The position numbers and the translations under genes are program-made. Under the pieces are notes generated by a model. The model made no database searches, was not told the origin of the DNA, and worked only from the letters and a program-made list of their open reading frames with translations. This document shows, one piece after another, positions 46,586-57,996 of a stretch of 64,000 nt of DNA. Position 1 is the stretch's first letter. The number at the start of each line of letters is the position of its first letter. Where the stretch lies: the NCBI GenBank assembly GCA_951217055.1, contig OX578278.1:38351115-38415114 (forward strand), in the 5' to 3' direction. The stretch is from Gerris lacustris (taxonomy: Eukaryota; Arthropoda; Insecta; Hemiptera; Gerridae).

Positions 46586-47454
46586 CCCCCAGGAAGTTTT
46601 TGTAGTTACTGTTTATTTATTATTTTTGAGCTCTGCTACTAAAAGGTCATGGCTAAAATCAGTCCTCCTCTTCAACCATTTCTTCAGTCAGATCCTCTGG
46701 TTTCATTTTCTTTTTCGTTTTGCTCTTTTCTTTTCCGTGAAACAAGCAATGATTGCCCAGAGAATTTCACAAAGTTTACTGAGGTATGCACAGGCCTATT
46801 GCAATATGTATAAACCAAAGTTTACACAAATACAATCGTTTATGGGGGGTTTAAGAATTATTGGTAACTCAATAGAAAAGAAATTGGTTTCAAACTGTAG
46901 TAAATTAATCAGCAGAAAAATGAGATACATATAGCTATTTGGACATAGGAATATACACAGATCAGTGTATATTCCTTAGTCTAAATTACTATTAAGACAA
47001 AAGGGATATTTAGTGCAATGTACCTTGGAACAAAGGAATATCACACTTGTGTATATAAATGTGATAATATCCCTTAGTCTAATTAACTATTAAGACAAAG
47101 GAATATTGAATATACTCTAAGAAAGCTGTAGAACTCAATGTCCTACACTTTTCTCCATAATATTTTTTAGTTTAGTCTTACACGTGATAAGACTTGATTT
47201 TAAAATAGCGTTATAAATTGGCCCAGGAGTCTCAATGTCTTGTGGAGACAAACATACAAACCTTTGAGATTTTTGTTGGGCAGACTATTTTTTAGATCCA
47301 AGGGGGGTGCTAAAGTAAATAAGTGCCAAGATTTATACTCAATCGAAGTAGAAGTAACCATTAAATCTGTCTTAAATATCTGCACATAATTTTAAGAGTA
47401 GTAAAATCAATGTCGACATGAAACGAACGGACACTCATCAAAAAATTAAAAGAC

Positions 47455-47660
47455 TCACTTTTGCTATATTTCGATCCCTCCTTGGGATAATTAAATTCTC
47501 CGGCATTATTGAATCATGGGCAAGGGTTCGATCCCACTCCTAAGCATTTTAATTTATATGCCTTACTTTTAACCATTTCGAAATCGCTTCGACGTGATGC
47601 AGTGGATGTGTGATGGGGCTCTTTCTTGAAACGCCGCGTTTGGGCCGCGGCGAGTGAAAA
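47455..47660 (+). repeat. SINE-like element with B box
   Basis: GGTTCGATCCC at 47526-47536 is an exact B box; the A box upstream is weak. The body resembles the neighbouring SINE at 46330 in its 3' half only in outline (a cgtgatgcagtggatgtg phrase). Confidence 0.4.
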
Positions 47661-47745
47661 TCGGTCTGACAAATCAAACATTGATTTCTTATATACATTG
47701 ATGTTAGATTTGAATATAGTAACATTTACATTGCTCTTATTTATT

Positions 47746-48300
47746 GCTTCCGAGCTTACCGAAGGTAACGGAAGCCATGTGATAGTTCTGAAGAAGTCTC
47801 CAATTTCAAAAATTCCGATTGTAATCCGTTTTAGACATCAGGGAACATTTTTGGTTCCTTGTCTGTCTGTCTGTGTATAGCTCAATTTTTGCGAACCAAT
47901 ATATCTTAAAAACTGCTTTTCCGATTTTAATAAAATTTAGATGTTAGGTCATAATTGGCCCATTGTTGGTCCCATATAAGTTTTAACCTTCTGTGTCCAT
48001 TTGTGTCTCTTCCACATGTGCACAAACATACATTTTTTATTTACTGCTATATCTTCAAAAGTACCAACTCATCTGATTTTTATGAAATTTGTATGGTTTA
48101 TCGAAAGTACATAGAGTGCTCTTTAAATTTTGCTAAATTGATTCTTTAATTCATGTGAAACATTAAAACAATTTCGATAGGTTTTATAAAGAGGGGGAAA
48201 ATTAAATAAATTTGGCAATAATAGGTTGTAAAAGCATAAAATCATTAAAGTCTAGAACGCAAGGAAGGAGATATGTGCCAAAGTAATTGGCAGACTATTT
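47746..48300 (-). repeat. family A copy, about full length, inverted
   Basis: In plus orientation it begins with the hairpin GCTTCCGAGCTTACCGAAGG and ends with ATTGGCAGACT. In between come the complements of the ATGTCTGAAACGG region, a CTGTCTGTCTGTG stretch, the TTGGTCCCATATAAG phrase and a TTTAAATTTTGCTAAATTGA step. About 555 bp. Confidence 0.8.
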
Positions 48301-48359
48301 TTAAATATATTTAAAAAGTCAACATGAGGTTGTTTACTTCTTGTTTGGATTTTCAGCTA

Positions 48360-48665
48360 AATCAGATTTATTTTTAATCAATTCTTGGAAACAGGATTTT
48401 TCCCGGGAAAAATCGGTATTGTTAGATTTCTATTTCAGTGGACTACATTTTCATTATTAATAAATTGCCTCGGGGTATGATTTTTCTTAACATGTATGCC
48501 ACATTTTATCGAAATCGCCCCAGTGTCAGTGCTCTACACTCTACACGTCTGCTAAGACCACAGACAGACATTTTTTAAAAACCACTTTTTTGGACAAATG
48601 TAATTCCATAAAAATCTATAAATCGACTCTTTATATAATATATACTACGTACGTTAATATGAGAA
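48360..48665 (+). repeat. dispersed repeat family C copy
   Basis: TTTCCCGGGAAAAATCG, a CCCCAGTGTCAGTGC step, then CACTTTTTTGGACAAA (48583) and AAAATCTATAAATCGA, in the same order as at 4700-4960. Confidence 0.55.
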
Positions 48666-49439
48666 AGAGAAAAGAGCTCAAATGTGGTTTATTTCCTAGA
48701 TTCTAACAAGTGGTTAACCTCCCCTTTCCTTCCCCGTACCTCACTCCCGTATGATATTCGTAAATATCCAGTTAAATACATGAAAAGCTCGATTTGAATA
48801 TAGCCACCTGTTGGCTAGACGGGCAGGGCATGATCACCCTTTGCCTGTACTAGTGTGGAATGGCTAGTGCATATATAAGGAGAGAATTAATCATATAAGT
48901 AATATTAACGCTATGAGATGTGATATTTTATAGTTGTTAGGTAGAATGAATTGAAAGAAATATTAAAATAAGGCTGTACTATGTGAAAGGGAGGAAACCG
49001 CAGACTGAGGTCTGTCAAAAGCTCAATGACACTAAGAAACTCTACACCATCAGAATTATAACTAGACACTAGACGAAGCTCATCTTTATTTAGAGGGGGG
49101 TCGTTTCTTAATTATCGGTTCAGCTAAATTATCCGGTGATCCGGTTCCCTGTTTATTTGAACGGTCACTCTTCAATCTTTCTCTGATCCTTTACGATCCG
49201 GATCTCAGAAACGAACTGGGTCTCGATTGAATGGCTCAAAAATTAACCTACATTAACCAGATCTAATACTAAGCATTGAAAGAGAGAACGACAATAGATA
49301 AAAACGCAAGACACGAGTTATCCAATTACGAAAAAAAAAAAAAAATAAATAAATAATAACATGTTTTTTTTATATAACTGCACCAAAAAGAGTTCCACTC
49401 AAGAGATAAATCTTACTAAACTATCATATACGAGTACAC

Positions 49440-50075
49440 AATTACTTAATCCAGTGTATTACATTTGTTAGTTATTTCGAATTTTCATGATTACATTTAA
49501 TCTTTATTGAACATTTCATCAAAATTTACCATAAAAATAACTCCTCCCCGGTGGGAAATCGAAGCCGACCCTCTTACCTGTAAATTAACTGGAGTTTTCC
49601 CAGAAGACTTATATGTGGTTAGATTCGTATTTAAACGTACTACAATTTAGATTTTTTTTTTAAATCAGTTTATTGTAAATAAATTTAAGTTAAAGTTAAT
49701 TGTCAGCAAAATATTTTTTTATTTTTATCAATGTCTCGGAAACTAGATTTTTCCCGAGAAAACGAAAACCGTCGGAACCTTTTTCGAGAATTGTTTTCAC
49801 TTTTTTCAAGTTTTTGGAGGGTAGTGCCAGTGCCCCAAATTTGTTGCTGCACTCTTATGCTAAATTTAATCTAAATCGGCCCAGTAGTTTAGGCTCCAAG
49901 CGTCTATCCAGACTGCAGATTGGTATTTTTTAAAAATCATTTTTTGAACTCGAGGGGCCTTAAAATCCGTCAGCGTGTGAACTTTGTAAATCTGTCAAAA
50001 TCTTAAAACCTAATTTTTGCGCACAATACTTTTCCTCTATACGTAGGTATCTACCACGTATGTGAGAAAGTAAAA
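49440..50075 (+). repeat. dispersed repeat family C, longest copy or two adjoining copies
   Basis: AACATTTCATCAAAATTTACC with CTCCCCGGTGGG (49508-49552) matches 4752-4798. A second start follows at 49690, with TCCCGAGAAAACGAAAACCG, CGGCCCAGTAGTTTAGGCTCC and GGGGCCTTAAAAT. The order suggests two overlapping or tandem family C pieces. Confidence 0.55.
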
Positions 50076-50919
50076 AATTAACGACGGTGATTACCTTACT
50101 AGACTTTGTGAAAGTAATAATATTTTTTTAGGGAAAAAACTCTTAGTATTGTCTTAAAAACCTAAATTTAGAAGAAGCATTTAAAAGCCCTTGAAAAAAA
50201 AAAAGAATAAAGTTTCACAGTGCGACTGAAATGAAATCAATTCTGTGCTAAGTGAGGAATCTTGTTGGATAGCAAAGTGAAGAGGTCCGCAGGACCTTAA
50301 GATCCCTATAATAGAGAGGGAAAGAGATAAAGAGAGAGTATTCTCATGCGCCTTAAAGACTTGAAGAGCCAACAAAGTAAGGTGGTAAAAAGGTAAAAAA
50401 TAGAAGACGGGGCTGAAATTTCAAGCTCTATTACTGAAAAGGGCTGAAATATAACCTAAAAAGAGAGAGCAGACTATAAACCAAACCATATATTGGCAGA
50501 ATCAGGCTGAAATCACGATCAACTGGATAAAAACCTCATGGCACAAATTTTCTACCACTACTACAAGTATAATAATCCCTCCTTCGGTATCTTTTAGTAA
50601 TTGCGACGGATATGATATGATGCTATATAGTTTATAAGTTTCCTTATCTTTTTGAAATGACATTACGAAACATAACTCATCTATTTTTATCTTCACGATT
50701 TAATAGTTTAGTTAACATAAATCGTTAAAATGTTTCAATTAAAGTTTTTTTATGGCGTCTTATAATAGATGACAGTAGATCAATCCCGTACAAAGTTTAT
50801 TTGTCAACTTATATCATTGTAACTTATCAATCAAGCTTAAATTTACAGCCCGAATTACGGTACATATTATATTAGTCGGATTCCCGTACTTCGTTACGGA
50901 ATGTTTTACGTTTAATGCT

Positions 50920-51125
50920 TTTTTGCTTCCAAGCTTACCGAAGGTAACGGAAACAGTTTTTGACTAATAGAAGAATTTTTGTCTCCGCATTCATAAATTC
51001 CAGCCAATAAATGCGTGTGATTTCACTGGGTATCGAAACAGATCCAAATATTTGGTGACCATTTGTTCAATAATAGGACGTGAGAAAGCTATGTGCTATG
51101 TGGCACACAAATTGGCAAACTATTT
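50920..51125 (-). repeat. family A copy with internal deletion, inverted
   Basis: It has both ends of family A, the hairpin GCTTCCAAGCTTACCGAAGG (50928) and ATGTGGCACACAAATTGGC (51097), only about 200 bp apart. The middle is replaced or deleted. GTGAGAAAGCTATGTGC near the end fits the 5' motif. Confidence 0.65.
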
Positions 51126-51268
51126 AAATTTTATAGGTTTATGAACTATCGCATCTTCTCCCCATCCTGTTTTCCCCAACTCTAAAGCAGGGGCGGTCCT
51201 AGGGGTAAGTTTTGGGGGGGGGGCACGGGCGTAGCCAGGGTTGCCTTTAGGGGGGGGCTAATTTTTTT

Positions 51269-51301
<33 letters not shown>

Positions 51302-52029
51302 TGCCTAAACTACAACCTACCCTCTACCCCCCCCCCCCCCTTATAGAAGGGAGGTCTGGGGGTCCTCCGGGAAAAATTTGAAAAATAAACGTTCAAAAAC
51401 AGCATTTTTACTACGTTTTATTTCGATTTCTAACTAACTTCCCGAATAGCTAGACATTTGAAGCTTTTAGCATAGCTCAGAACACGATGACAATGCATTA
51501 TATACTTGTCCAATACTTTTAGCCATCTTTCAGCAGAATTTTATTGGTTTTCAGCAAATTTTGCTGTACGGAAAGTCGGAAAAAATCCGCAAGTTATTTT
51601 ATTTGTTTTGCCATGTCCCATATTTACGTAATCTTCATTTTGACGGGTCTCAAATTTGTGATAGATAAACATTGAATGACTGCAAAACAGGAAATATCGA
51701 TTATATTATTTATCGATTATATTATTTATATTATTTCAAACATATCGATGGCACGCTTTAGATTTGGTGTTGGGAAGACCGTTGTACAAAGATTTGTCCT
51801 TTTATAGGTTTAAGATCAGCTCTCTAGATGGTTGTCATCTATGTGGAGTAAATAAATTCGGAACTATTTTTTTTTTTTTTCACTAACATTATATATTATA
51901 TAACAATAACAATTATATTACATATTAACATTACATACGATTCAATAGAAAATTTAAAAACGTAGTTTATAAAAAGTTCATTTTATCTTGAAATTTTAAC
52001 AGTTTTAGAAATAAACCCACACTCTTAGT

Positions 52030-52115
52030 GCAAATCTTAGTGCCGATTATTTTTTTTTATTTATCAGAGAGAAAGTGGTCCCGGAACGCCGTTCCGCCTC
52101 AAATCGAGCCCTGTA
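52030..52115. repeat. possible further hAT terminus
   Basis: The complement of 52095-52113 reads CAGGGCTCGATTTGAGGCG and is followed on the plus strand by TATATATA. This looks like another hAT right end, but I cannot find its partner. Confidence 0.35.
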
Positions 52116-53095
52116 TATATATACTCATATACACACATATATATGTGTGTGTGTGTGTGGTGTGGTGAATGTAAAACCATAAAAGTGTTTTCCTTAAAAA
52201 TGCCAAGAGTCTGACAGTACCATTATTAATATTTTCAAAAGGATTTATTTTAATTAAAAAAAAAAAACTCAATAGAACTATTAATTATAGGGAAAAAAAT
52301 TGTTTATTTGAAATAGATTTTTTTAAGGAAAATTTGCTGTTTAAATTTATAAATCTACTTTTAATGTAAAATAGTTTACATTAAGATTGGACAGAGAGTA
52401 TTTGAAGCGACATTAGCGCTTCCAATGAGATATTGTCTGAACTACTACATCTCTAATTTTAAATTTTAAATAAATAGTAATTAATCGTTTTTTAGGAATC
52501 AAATATGCAGAACCATACTCATACTGAGTTTTATGCAAAACCATAACCAAATAAAAATAGTAGGGTATCAAACAGTCCAGTCAATAAATTCAAAAAATAG
52601 TCTTCCTTGCGAAAGGTCGGGTATCTGCAATTTTTAATATCTTATTCTACAATTGAACCCGTTTCCAAATTAATTAATATTAATTATTCGATAATTAAAA
52701 ACTATTCTAATGACTGCTACGAACTATTTTAATTAAATTTAATTAATACATTAAAGTAAAACTGTAGATTAAAATAAGAACCCTTAAAACAAGAAAATAT
52801 TTAATTAAAAACTTGATCTAAAAATTTTATATTGTAACCTTTCATTTAATAAACAATGGATAATAATAGTCGGGAAGAAATTCGTCCCACTAAAAAGTTC
52901 TGACCATGCACAGTCGTAATTTTATGTAGATTTTTTTTCCAAGTTCTATAGACTATAGACTATATAGACGACATATTTTTACCCAGGAGATATATGTAAC
53001 TTAGTGCTCCATCCCTACTTTAGATCCTTAACCTAAACTGATTAAGGACTACTTACTTCAATTCTTCTTCTTCATCTTCTTTTTTAACGCCAAAA

Positions 53096-53112
<17 letters not shown>

Positions 53113-53188
<76 letters not shown>
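53113..53188. repeat. (TA)n microsatellite
   Basis: About 76 bases of TA directly after an A-run in the first tandem unit. Confidence 0.95.
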
Positions 53189-53191
<3 letters not shown>

Positions 53192-53408
53192 GGGCAAAAC
53201 TAGGTTTATAATTACTTATTTATTTATTTTTTTGATTTGCTTGCACAAAAAAAAAAAAAGTAATACTTACTTATTTGCATACTTAAATTTTAGGACTATG
53301 GCTTTGGGGTCTTTTTAAACGCCAAAAAAAAATATGTCGGGCAAAACTAGGTATATAATTACTTATTTATTTATTTTTTTGACTTGCCTGCACAAAAAAA
53401 AAAAAAAA

Positions 53409-53827
53409 TAGACTGCCAATTGGTGTGGCACATAACTTCCTCGCATCCTATCATGTACTTTATTGTTATATTAACATTATCGTTATATTAATTTATTGTT
53501 ATATTGTTTATTATTAATAGTTTTTTGTGACCTTTAACACTTCATAGCTGTGTCGCTGTTGGTTTTACTAAAAAATTGTACTTGAAAAAAATGATTGTCT
53601 CATTGAATAGATGAAGTTTGGTTTTTTCCCCGACCTAAAATTCCAATTTTAAATTTGAAGCTCACGTTTACGCGAGCGTTGCGCGTGAACGCTTGAACGG
53701 ATAACGTTGTCCAACGAACTCGTCCTGAGCATTGGTAAAATGAACATGTACACCAAATTTCATCAAAATTGGACGACATTTACTCAAGTTATCGTCGCAC
53801 GTTTCAGGATTCGCGGACACACAGACC

Positions 53828-53867
<40 letters not shown>

Positions 53868-54000
53868 CGGAACCAAAAATGTTCCCTGATGTCTGAAACG
53901 GATTTCTGTCTTGGAATTTTTAAAATCGGAGGCATAAAACTTTTTTGTTCTCAAAAGTGAACACAATACTTCCGTTACCTTCGGTAAGCTCGGAAGTAAA
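53409..54000 (+). repeat. family A, full-length reference copy with known insertion site
   Basis: It interrupts the A-run of a tandem unit, so both edges can be read: 5' TAGACTGCCAATTGGTGTGG, 3' hairpin CTTCCGTTACCTTCGG followed by TAAGCTCGGAAG and a short A-run. About 592 bp. Inside are a TTTACGCGAGCGTTGCGCG palindrome shared with 12010-12050, nine or so GACA units (53826-53866) and ATGTCTGAAACGG (53889). It has no terminal inverted repeats and no protein frame. Confidence 0.8.
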
Positions 54001-54529
54001 AAGTAATATTTACTTATTTGCATACTTAAATTTTAGGACTATGGCTTTGGGGTCTTTTTAAACGCCAAAAAAAAAATATGTCGGGCAAAACTAGGTATAT
54101 AATTACTTATTTATTTTTTTTTTTTTGACTTGCTTGCACAAAAAAAAAAAAAAAAGTAATATTTACTTATTTGCATACTTAAATTTTAGGACTATGGCTT
54201 TGGGGTCTTTTTAAACGCCAAAAAAAAATATGTCGGGCAAATCTAGGTATATAATTACTTATTATATTTATTTATTTTTTTGACTATCACGACACTATTA
54301 CTTGAACATGTGCTGCATAATTTCACACTTAAATTTCAGATCTTTGGCTTTGGAGGGGGGGGGGGACGTGTTTTTAACGCCAAATAACAAAACAATGTCA
54401 GGCAAAACTAGGTATATAATTACTTATTATATTTATTTTTTTTTTTTACTATCACAACGCTATTACTTTAAAATCTGCTGTGAAACTGCAATTGCTTAAA
54501 TTTCAGGTCTTTAGCTTTAGGGGGAGGCC

Positions 54530-54576
54530 CCGGGCCCCCTGTGGCCCCCCCCCCCCCCCCTCTGGGTACGCCACTG
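54530..54576. repeat. third hAT-type terminus (orphan)
   Basis: A C-run followed by TCTGGGTACGCCACTG, the complement of a CAGTGGCGTACCCAGA terminus typical of hAT elements. I see no left partner, so it is a remnant inside the nest. Confidence 0.6.
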
Positions 54577-55279
54577 GCTGAGAGAAGGAAAACATAATTA
54601 TTGTCCAGCTTCTTTTCTTATCATAGGCATCTTTTTTATCAAAGCAATGCTAACCAAACCAGTGCAGCCACGCCGCGCCACAGCTGTAGTAACTTGACAA
54701 CTAAAACGAGATTTACATTTTTCTACCTGAAGACCCCCTCTAGCCATAAAATAAATTTGTATAATAATAATAATATATATATATTATTATTATTATTATA
54801 CAGCATTATTTTTACTTTTTATTTATTTATTTTTTATTTTAACCTGTATATGTATAATAATCGTATTTTTTTTTGAGAGTTGAGCCGGCCTAGGGGGGGG
54901 CCATGGCCCCCCCCTGCCCCCCCCTGGCTACGCCCATGGGGGGGGGTAATCAATATCATTGTCCTTATTTCCCCTCTTCTCCTCAAAATAATTAGAAAAC
55001 TACGATAGACGATCTTATACATTTAGAACCCAAAATATCAAGTCCCCCCCCCCCCCCCGAATAAACTTGAAGTATTGCATAAGCTCCATAAAAAACCCCT
55101 CTAAAACCAGAAAGGGGACATTAGCTCTTTAAAAAAACTGATTCCTAGTATAGCTACTCTTACAAATATAATAAGAAACAAACAGTTATGAAATAAAAAA
55201 AAATTATTGAACATTATAATAACCTTTGCAGATAATAAAAAAAAGATCATAAACACAATATTCTAAGATTAAAAAAAAA

Positions 55280-55804
55280 TTAGATTAATACTTGTGGATT
55301 TTCCACCCTTTTGATAAATTCATTAGCTTTCTGTACTGCTTCTTTATGGTATAAGTGGTTATTATGAACTTCCAAATACCCATCTTTGCCAAGCAGTTTT
55401 GAATATTTTGTTAATGGATTTTTAACCAATTTATTTAAAGGCGTGCTTTTATTAACGCCGCCTAATTTACTAGAAAAAAATACGCAATATTTACATAGAA
55501 TACCATTTAAAATTCTTGAATATGTTAACCACTGATAATTGTTGAAATGTTTTTGCCCTAAATAGCACTTAACGTCTTTTCCTTTTTTATTGTGAATCGA
55601 AAATTGAAATGTAAAGTCAGCATTAGGCTTCCAAGCTAGTTCAATTATATTTTTTAAATCAAAGTCCGTTAAATTTTTAAATTCATTATTAATGTAATGT
55701 CCTATATCTATATTATTACCTTGTACTATTTGCTTGGAGGAGAAAGAATTGGAATCATTTTGTAGAGTTGAATCCTCACTCATATTCATATTCACATTTC
55801 TCAC
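55280..55804 (-). pseudogene. hAT-like transposase N-terminal fragment (TTF/ZMYM-type zinc finger)
   Basis: A 174-codon open frame. Residues about 55-100 show N-Y-Q-W-L-T-Y-S with L-C-K-Y-C-V-F-F, followed by L-V-x-N-P-L and an H-N-N-H-L-Y-H-K-E-A pattern. This is the TTF-type zinc finger at the N-terminus of one group of hAT transposases and their domesticated ZMYM-like relatives. The central DUF4371 region and the C-terminal dimerisation domain are missing. It lies about 670 bp inside the right end of the outer hAT element and reads inward, so it is probably that element's own gene cut by later insertions. Confidence 0.8.
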
Positions 55805-56519
55805 TTTAGTGTCACTGTAATTGTTTATATCTGTTTAAGTTGGAATAATCGAGCAGCGTGGACGGAGTATTTATCCATAATTTACGAACACAATTAAATC
55901 GCGCAATTAAACAAAAATTAGCAATAAAACAACAACAAATTAGCAAAAATTTTCAACAAAGAAATAATTTTAACAAAAAGAACTACAATAAATAAAATAT
56001 TTAGACGTTTTAAATGTAAGGGTGAAATAATTAAATAGGTCTGAACAGTGATAAGTCAAAGATAGAACTAAAATAAAAATAAATTATTGTAAGAGAGATA
56101 TAGAGGGGGTAGGGGGTTAATACAAACAAGTCACATATACATATATACCACTACTTATAATGGTATAACTCCTTAACTATCGGATTCGGTGCTTTCATCT
56201 CGAGTCGGTCTTTAAGTCTCATCAAAGTACCCGAATGCTCCACTCCCTATCACCTAGTAGCTGCTTATCTACACTTTCAGCAATGTCCCCTTTTTTTCTT
56301 TAGTATTGTATTAGATTATTAAAAGATAATACAAAATATATATTATTTAGAAATATAACTTTGTTATCTGTTATCTTTAAGTCATTTGGTGTTTTCTTTG
56401 AGGTTTTTTTTTATTTCTCCAAAAATCCTGGGGGGGGTAATTACCCCCATTACCCCCCCCGTGGGACCGCCCTTGCTCTAAAGTTTAAATTAGGTTTGAT
56501 TCCCCGTCTTTTATTCTAT

Positions 56520-56660
56520 GTATGACCGCCATCTTGAATTACAATTCGTTCGTTATTAAAGATAGCTAACTTAAAAATTTCTAGATGTTAGTGCATTCGG
56601 TTCCGGAGATATCGTCATGACGAACTTTGCATATGAATGCCATCATATTATTTCAACATG
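56520..56660 (-). repeat. short family D fragment
   Basis: GTTCCGGAGATATCGTCATGACG and TTCAACATGGTGG resemble the family D phrases in intron 1 (17325 and 18971 regions). Confidence 0.4.
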
Positions 56661-56701
56661 GTGGTTGTAATAGTTATTTACGCACCAAGGGAGTAAAGTT
56701 A

Positions 56702-56961
56702 GGCATAATTCCCTGAGCAATGAAGTTGATTCCTAAGGCGAAAGCCGAAGGAATCATGAATTTTAAGTCTTGAGGCGAAGCCGAGAGACACATGTTGGTT
56801 CCCGAGGCGTAGCCGAGGTAACCATGAATTTAATTTCCGAGGTTGAACCTCGGGAATTAAATTCATGGTTACCTCGGCTACGCCTCGGGAACCAACATTT
56901 AAGTCTCTCGGCGAAACCGAGGGAATTAAGAATTGCTCTGGGAATTTTATGCCTTTTTGCT
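56702..56961. mobile_element. 260-bp foldback element
   Basis: The inner arms (about 56789-56836 and 56842-56888) are almost perfect inverted copies around a five-base loop. The outer arms pair GGCATAATTCCCTGAGCAAT with ATTGCTCTGGGAATTTTATG. Because of the symmetry both strands give open frames with the same peptide core; neither is a gene. Confidence 0.75.
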
Positions 56962-57288
56962 CTCGTGGTGCGTACAAGATTTTACCTTCAGAAGGGAGAA
57001 AAAAAATACAAATTTATAACACAAGATATTCCTTATTTATTTATTTTACGTAACTTAATATTTAAATAAAAACGAGAAAATTTAAAAAAGAACTAATATA
57101 TTTAACTAAAAACAACTCAATTAATAGAACATTTACTCAAAACACGGAGCGTTTTAAAACAAAACAAAGAAATATTAAAAACAGCTGATTGCGAGTCATG
57201 TTTATAAACTGTATTGCCAACTTAAATCTTCGTAAAATCCGTTTAAACGCGGTTCTTTTACTAGAATTAAGTTGGCTGCACTGAATTT

Positions 57289-57315
57289 ACAGGGAGTTAT
57301 GCCATAACTCCCTGT
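57289..57315. repeat. 12-bp-arm hairpin related to the foldback ends
   Basis: ACAGGGAGTTAT, GCC, ATAACTCCCTGT. It resembles the terminal word of the foldback 330 bp to the left, so it may be a second copy's end. Confidence 0.6.
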
Positions 57316-57589
57316 GGCTCGGCCAGGCAGTTAAATAACACTTATCACCCTAAAAACCATGCAGGTAAGTTAACTTTTTCTCCCGCCTGGAGGTAAAAAT
57401 ATTTCTTAGCGAGCACCTAGGGGCTAAGAGGAACCTGCCAACATGTTTTAATCATTTGGCTTCTTCTTGTGTACGTATTATGTTTTTATAAATACGATAT
57501 TTTGAAATAATTCTGATTAGGATGCATTATTAATTATTATTCTAAATTATGGTATGTACCTATATACTTTAAAATTTGCCCACTTTTGG

Positions 57590-57996
57590 CGTTGGTCCAC
57601 GTATACCCATACTAATTTTATGCAACCTTCTGCGCCTATTGGTTCCTCTCCCGCATACACTCTTTTTTATTTTATTATACATATTATTTTTTTTTTTTTT
57701 TAATTTATTTATTATGACCTACATTTTTATAAGAACTCGTCCAATTTTAAAGAAATTTAGATGGTTTGTCGAAAGTAGCCCACGGAAGATCCCATAATAA
57801 TTCTCACTTTCTGCCTACATTTAATATTGAATAAAAATAAATGTGACAAGGCTGGGTAATCGATACAGGTCTAATCAACCACACTTTTAATGTTATTAAC
57901 ACTTAATTTAAATATTATTCTTCATTTTATACGTATGTGACCATTCGTCCAATGGTATGACGCGAGGAAGCTATGTGCCACACTAATTGGCAGACT
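57590..57996 (-). repeat. family A copy, partial, inverted
   Basis: It starts with a GTTGGTCCACGTATACCC phrase and runs through AATTTTAAAGAAATTTAGATGG to GACGCGAGGAAGCTATGTG and CACACTAATTGGCAGAC at the right end, which is the family A 5' end. The hairpin end is absent. Confidence 0.7.

Larger units (their letters stand above)
53078..54545 (+). repeat. tandem array of about 150-bp units, about five units
   Basis: Each unit has AACGCCAAA with an A-run, TGTCGGGCAAAACTAGG, TATATAATTACTTATTTA, a T-run, a GACTTGCTTGCAC step and CTTAAATTTTAGGACTATGG. Starts are near 53088, 53318, 54060, 54215 and 54378. The first unit is stretched by (TA)n and the second is interrupted by a family A copy. The last two are more diverged and have lost the GACTTGCTTGCAC part. 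Confidence 0.85.
51224..54938. mobile_element. inner hAT element inserted in the outer one
   Basis: The termini GGGCGTAGCCAGGG (51227-51240) and CCCTGGCTACGCCC (54922-54935) are perfect inverted repeats, preceded by CA-C/T. Eight G flank each side (within 51214-51223 and at 54939-54946), which fits an 8-bp duplication in a G-tract. It sits only 36 bp inside the left end of the outer element. I see no transposase in it; its interior holds tandem repeats and a family A copy. Confidence 0.75.
51180..56483. mobile_element. outer hAT element with 8-bp target duplication CTCTAAAG
   Basis: CTCTAAAG occurs at 51180-51187 and 56476-56483. Between them the element starts CAGGGGCGGTCC and ends GGACCGCCCTTG, so the termini are inverted with one mismatch in 12. 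An 8-bp duplication and CAGGGGCG-type ends are diagnostic of hAT. A transposase N-terminal remnant lies near its right end (55280-55804, minus strand). The left part is filled by a second hAT element (51224-54938) and other insertions. Confidence 0.85.

Noticed and set aside
54601..54876. Plus-strand 91-codon open frame
   Set aside because: Ends in an (ATA)n/(TTA)n palindromic microsatellite within the hAT nest; the amino-acid pattern is simple sequence.
56699..57069. Two 92- and 99-codon open frames on opposite strands
   Set aside because: Both come from one palindromic element and share the same peptide because of symmetry.
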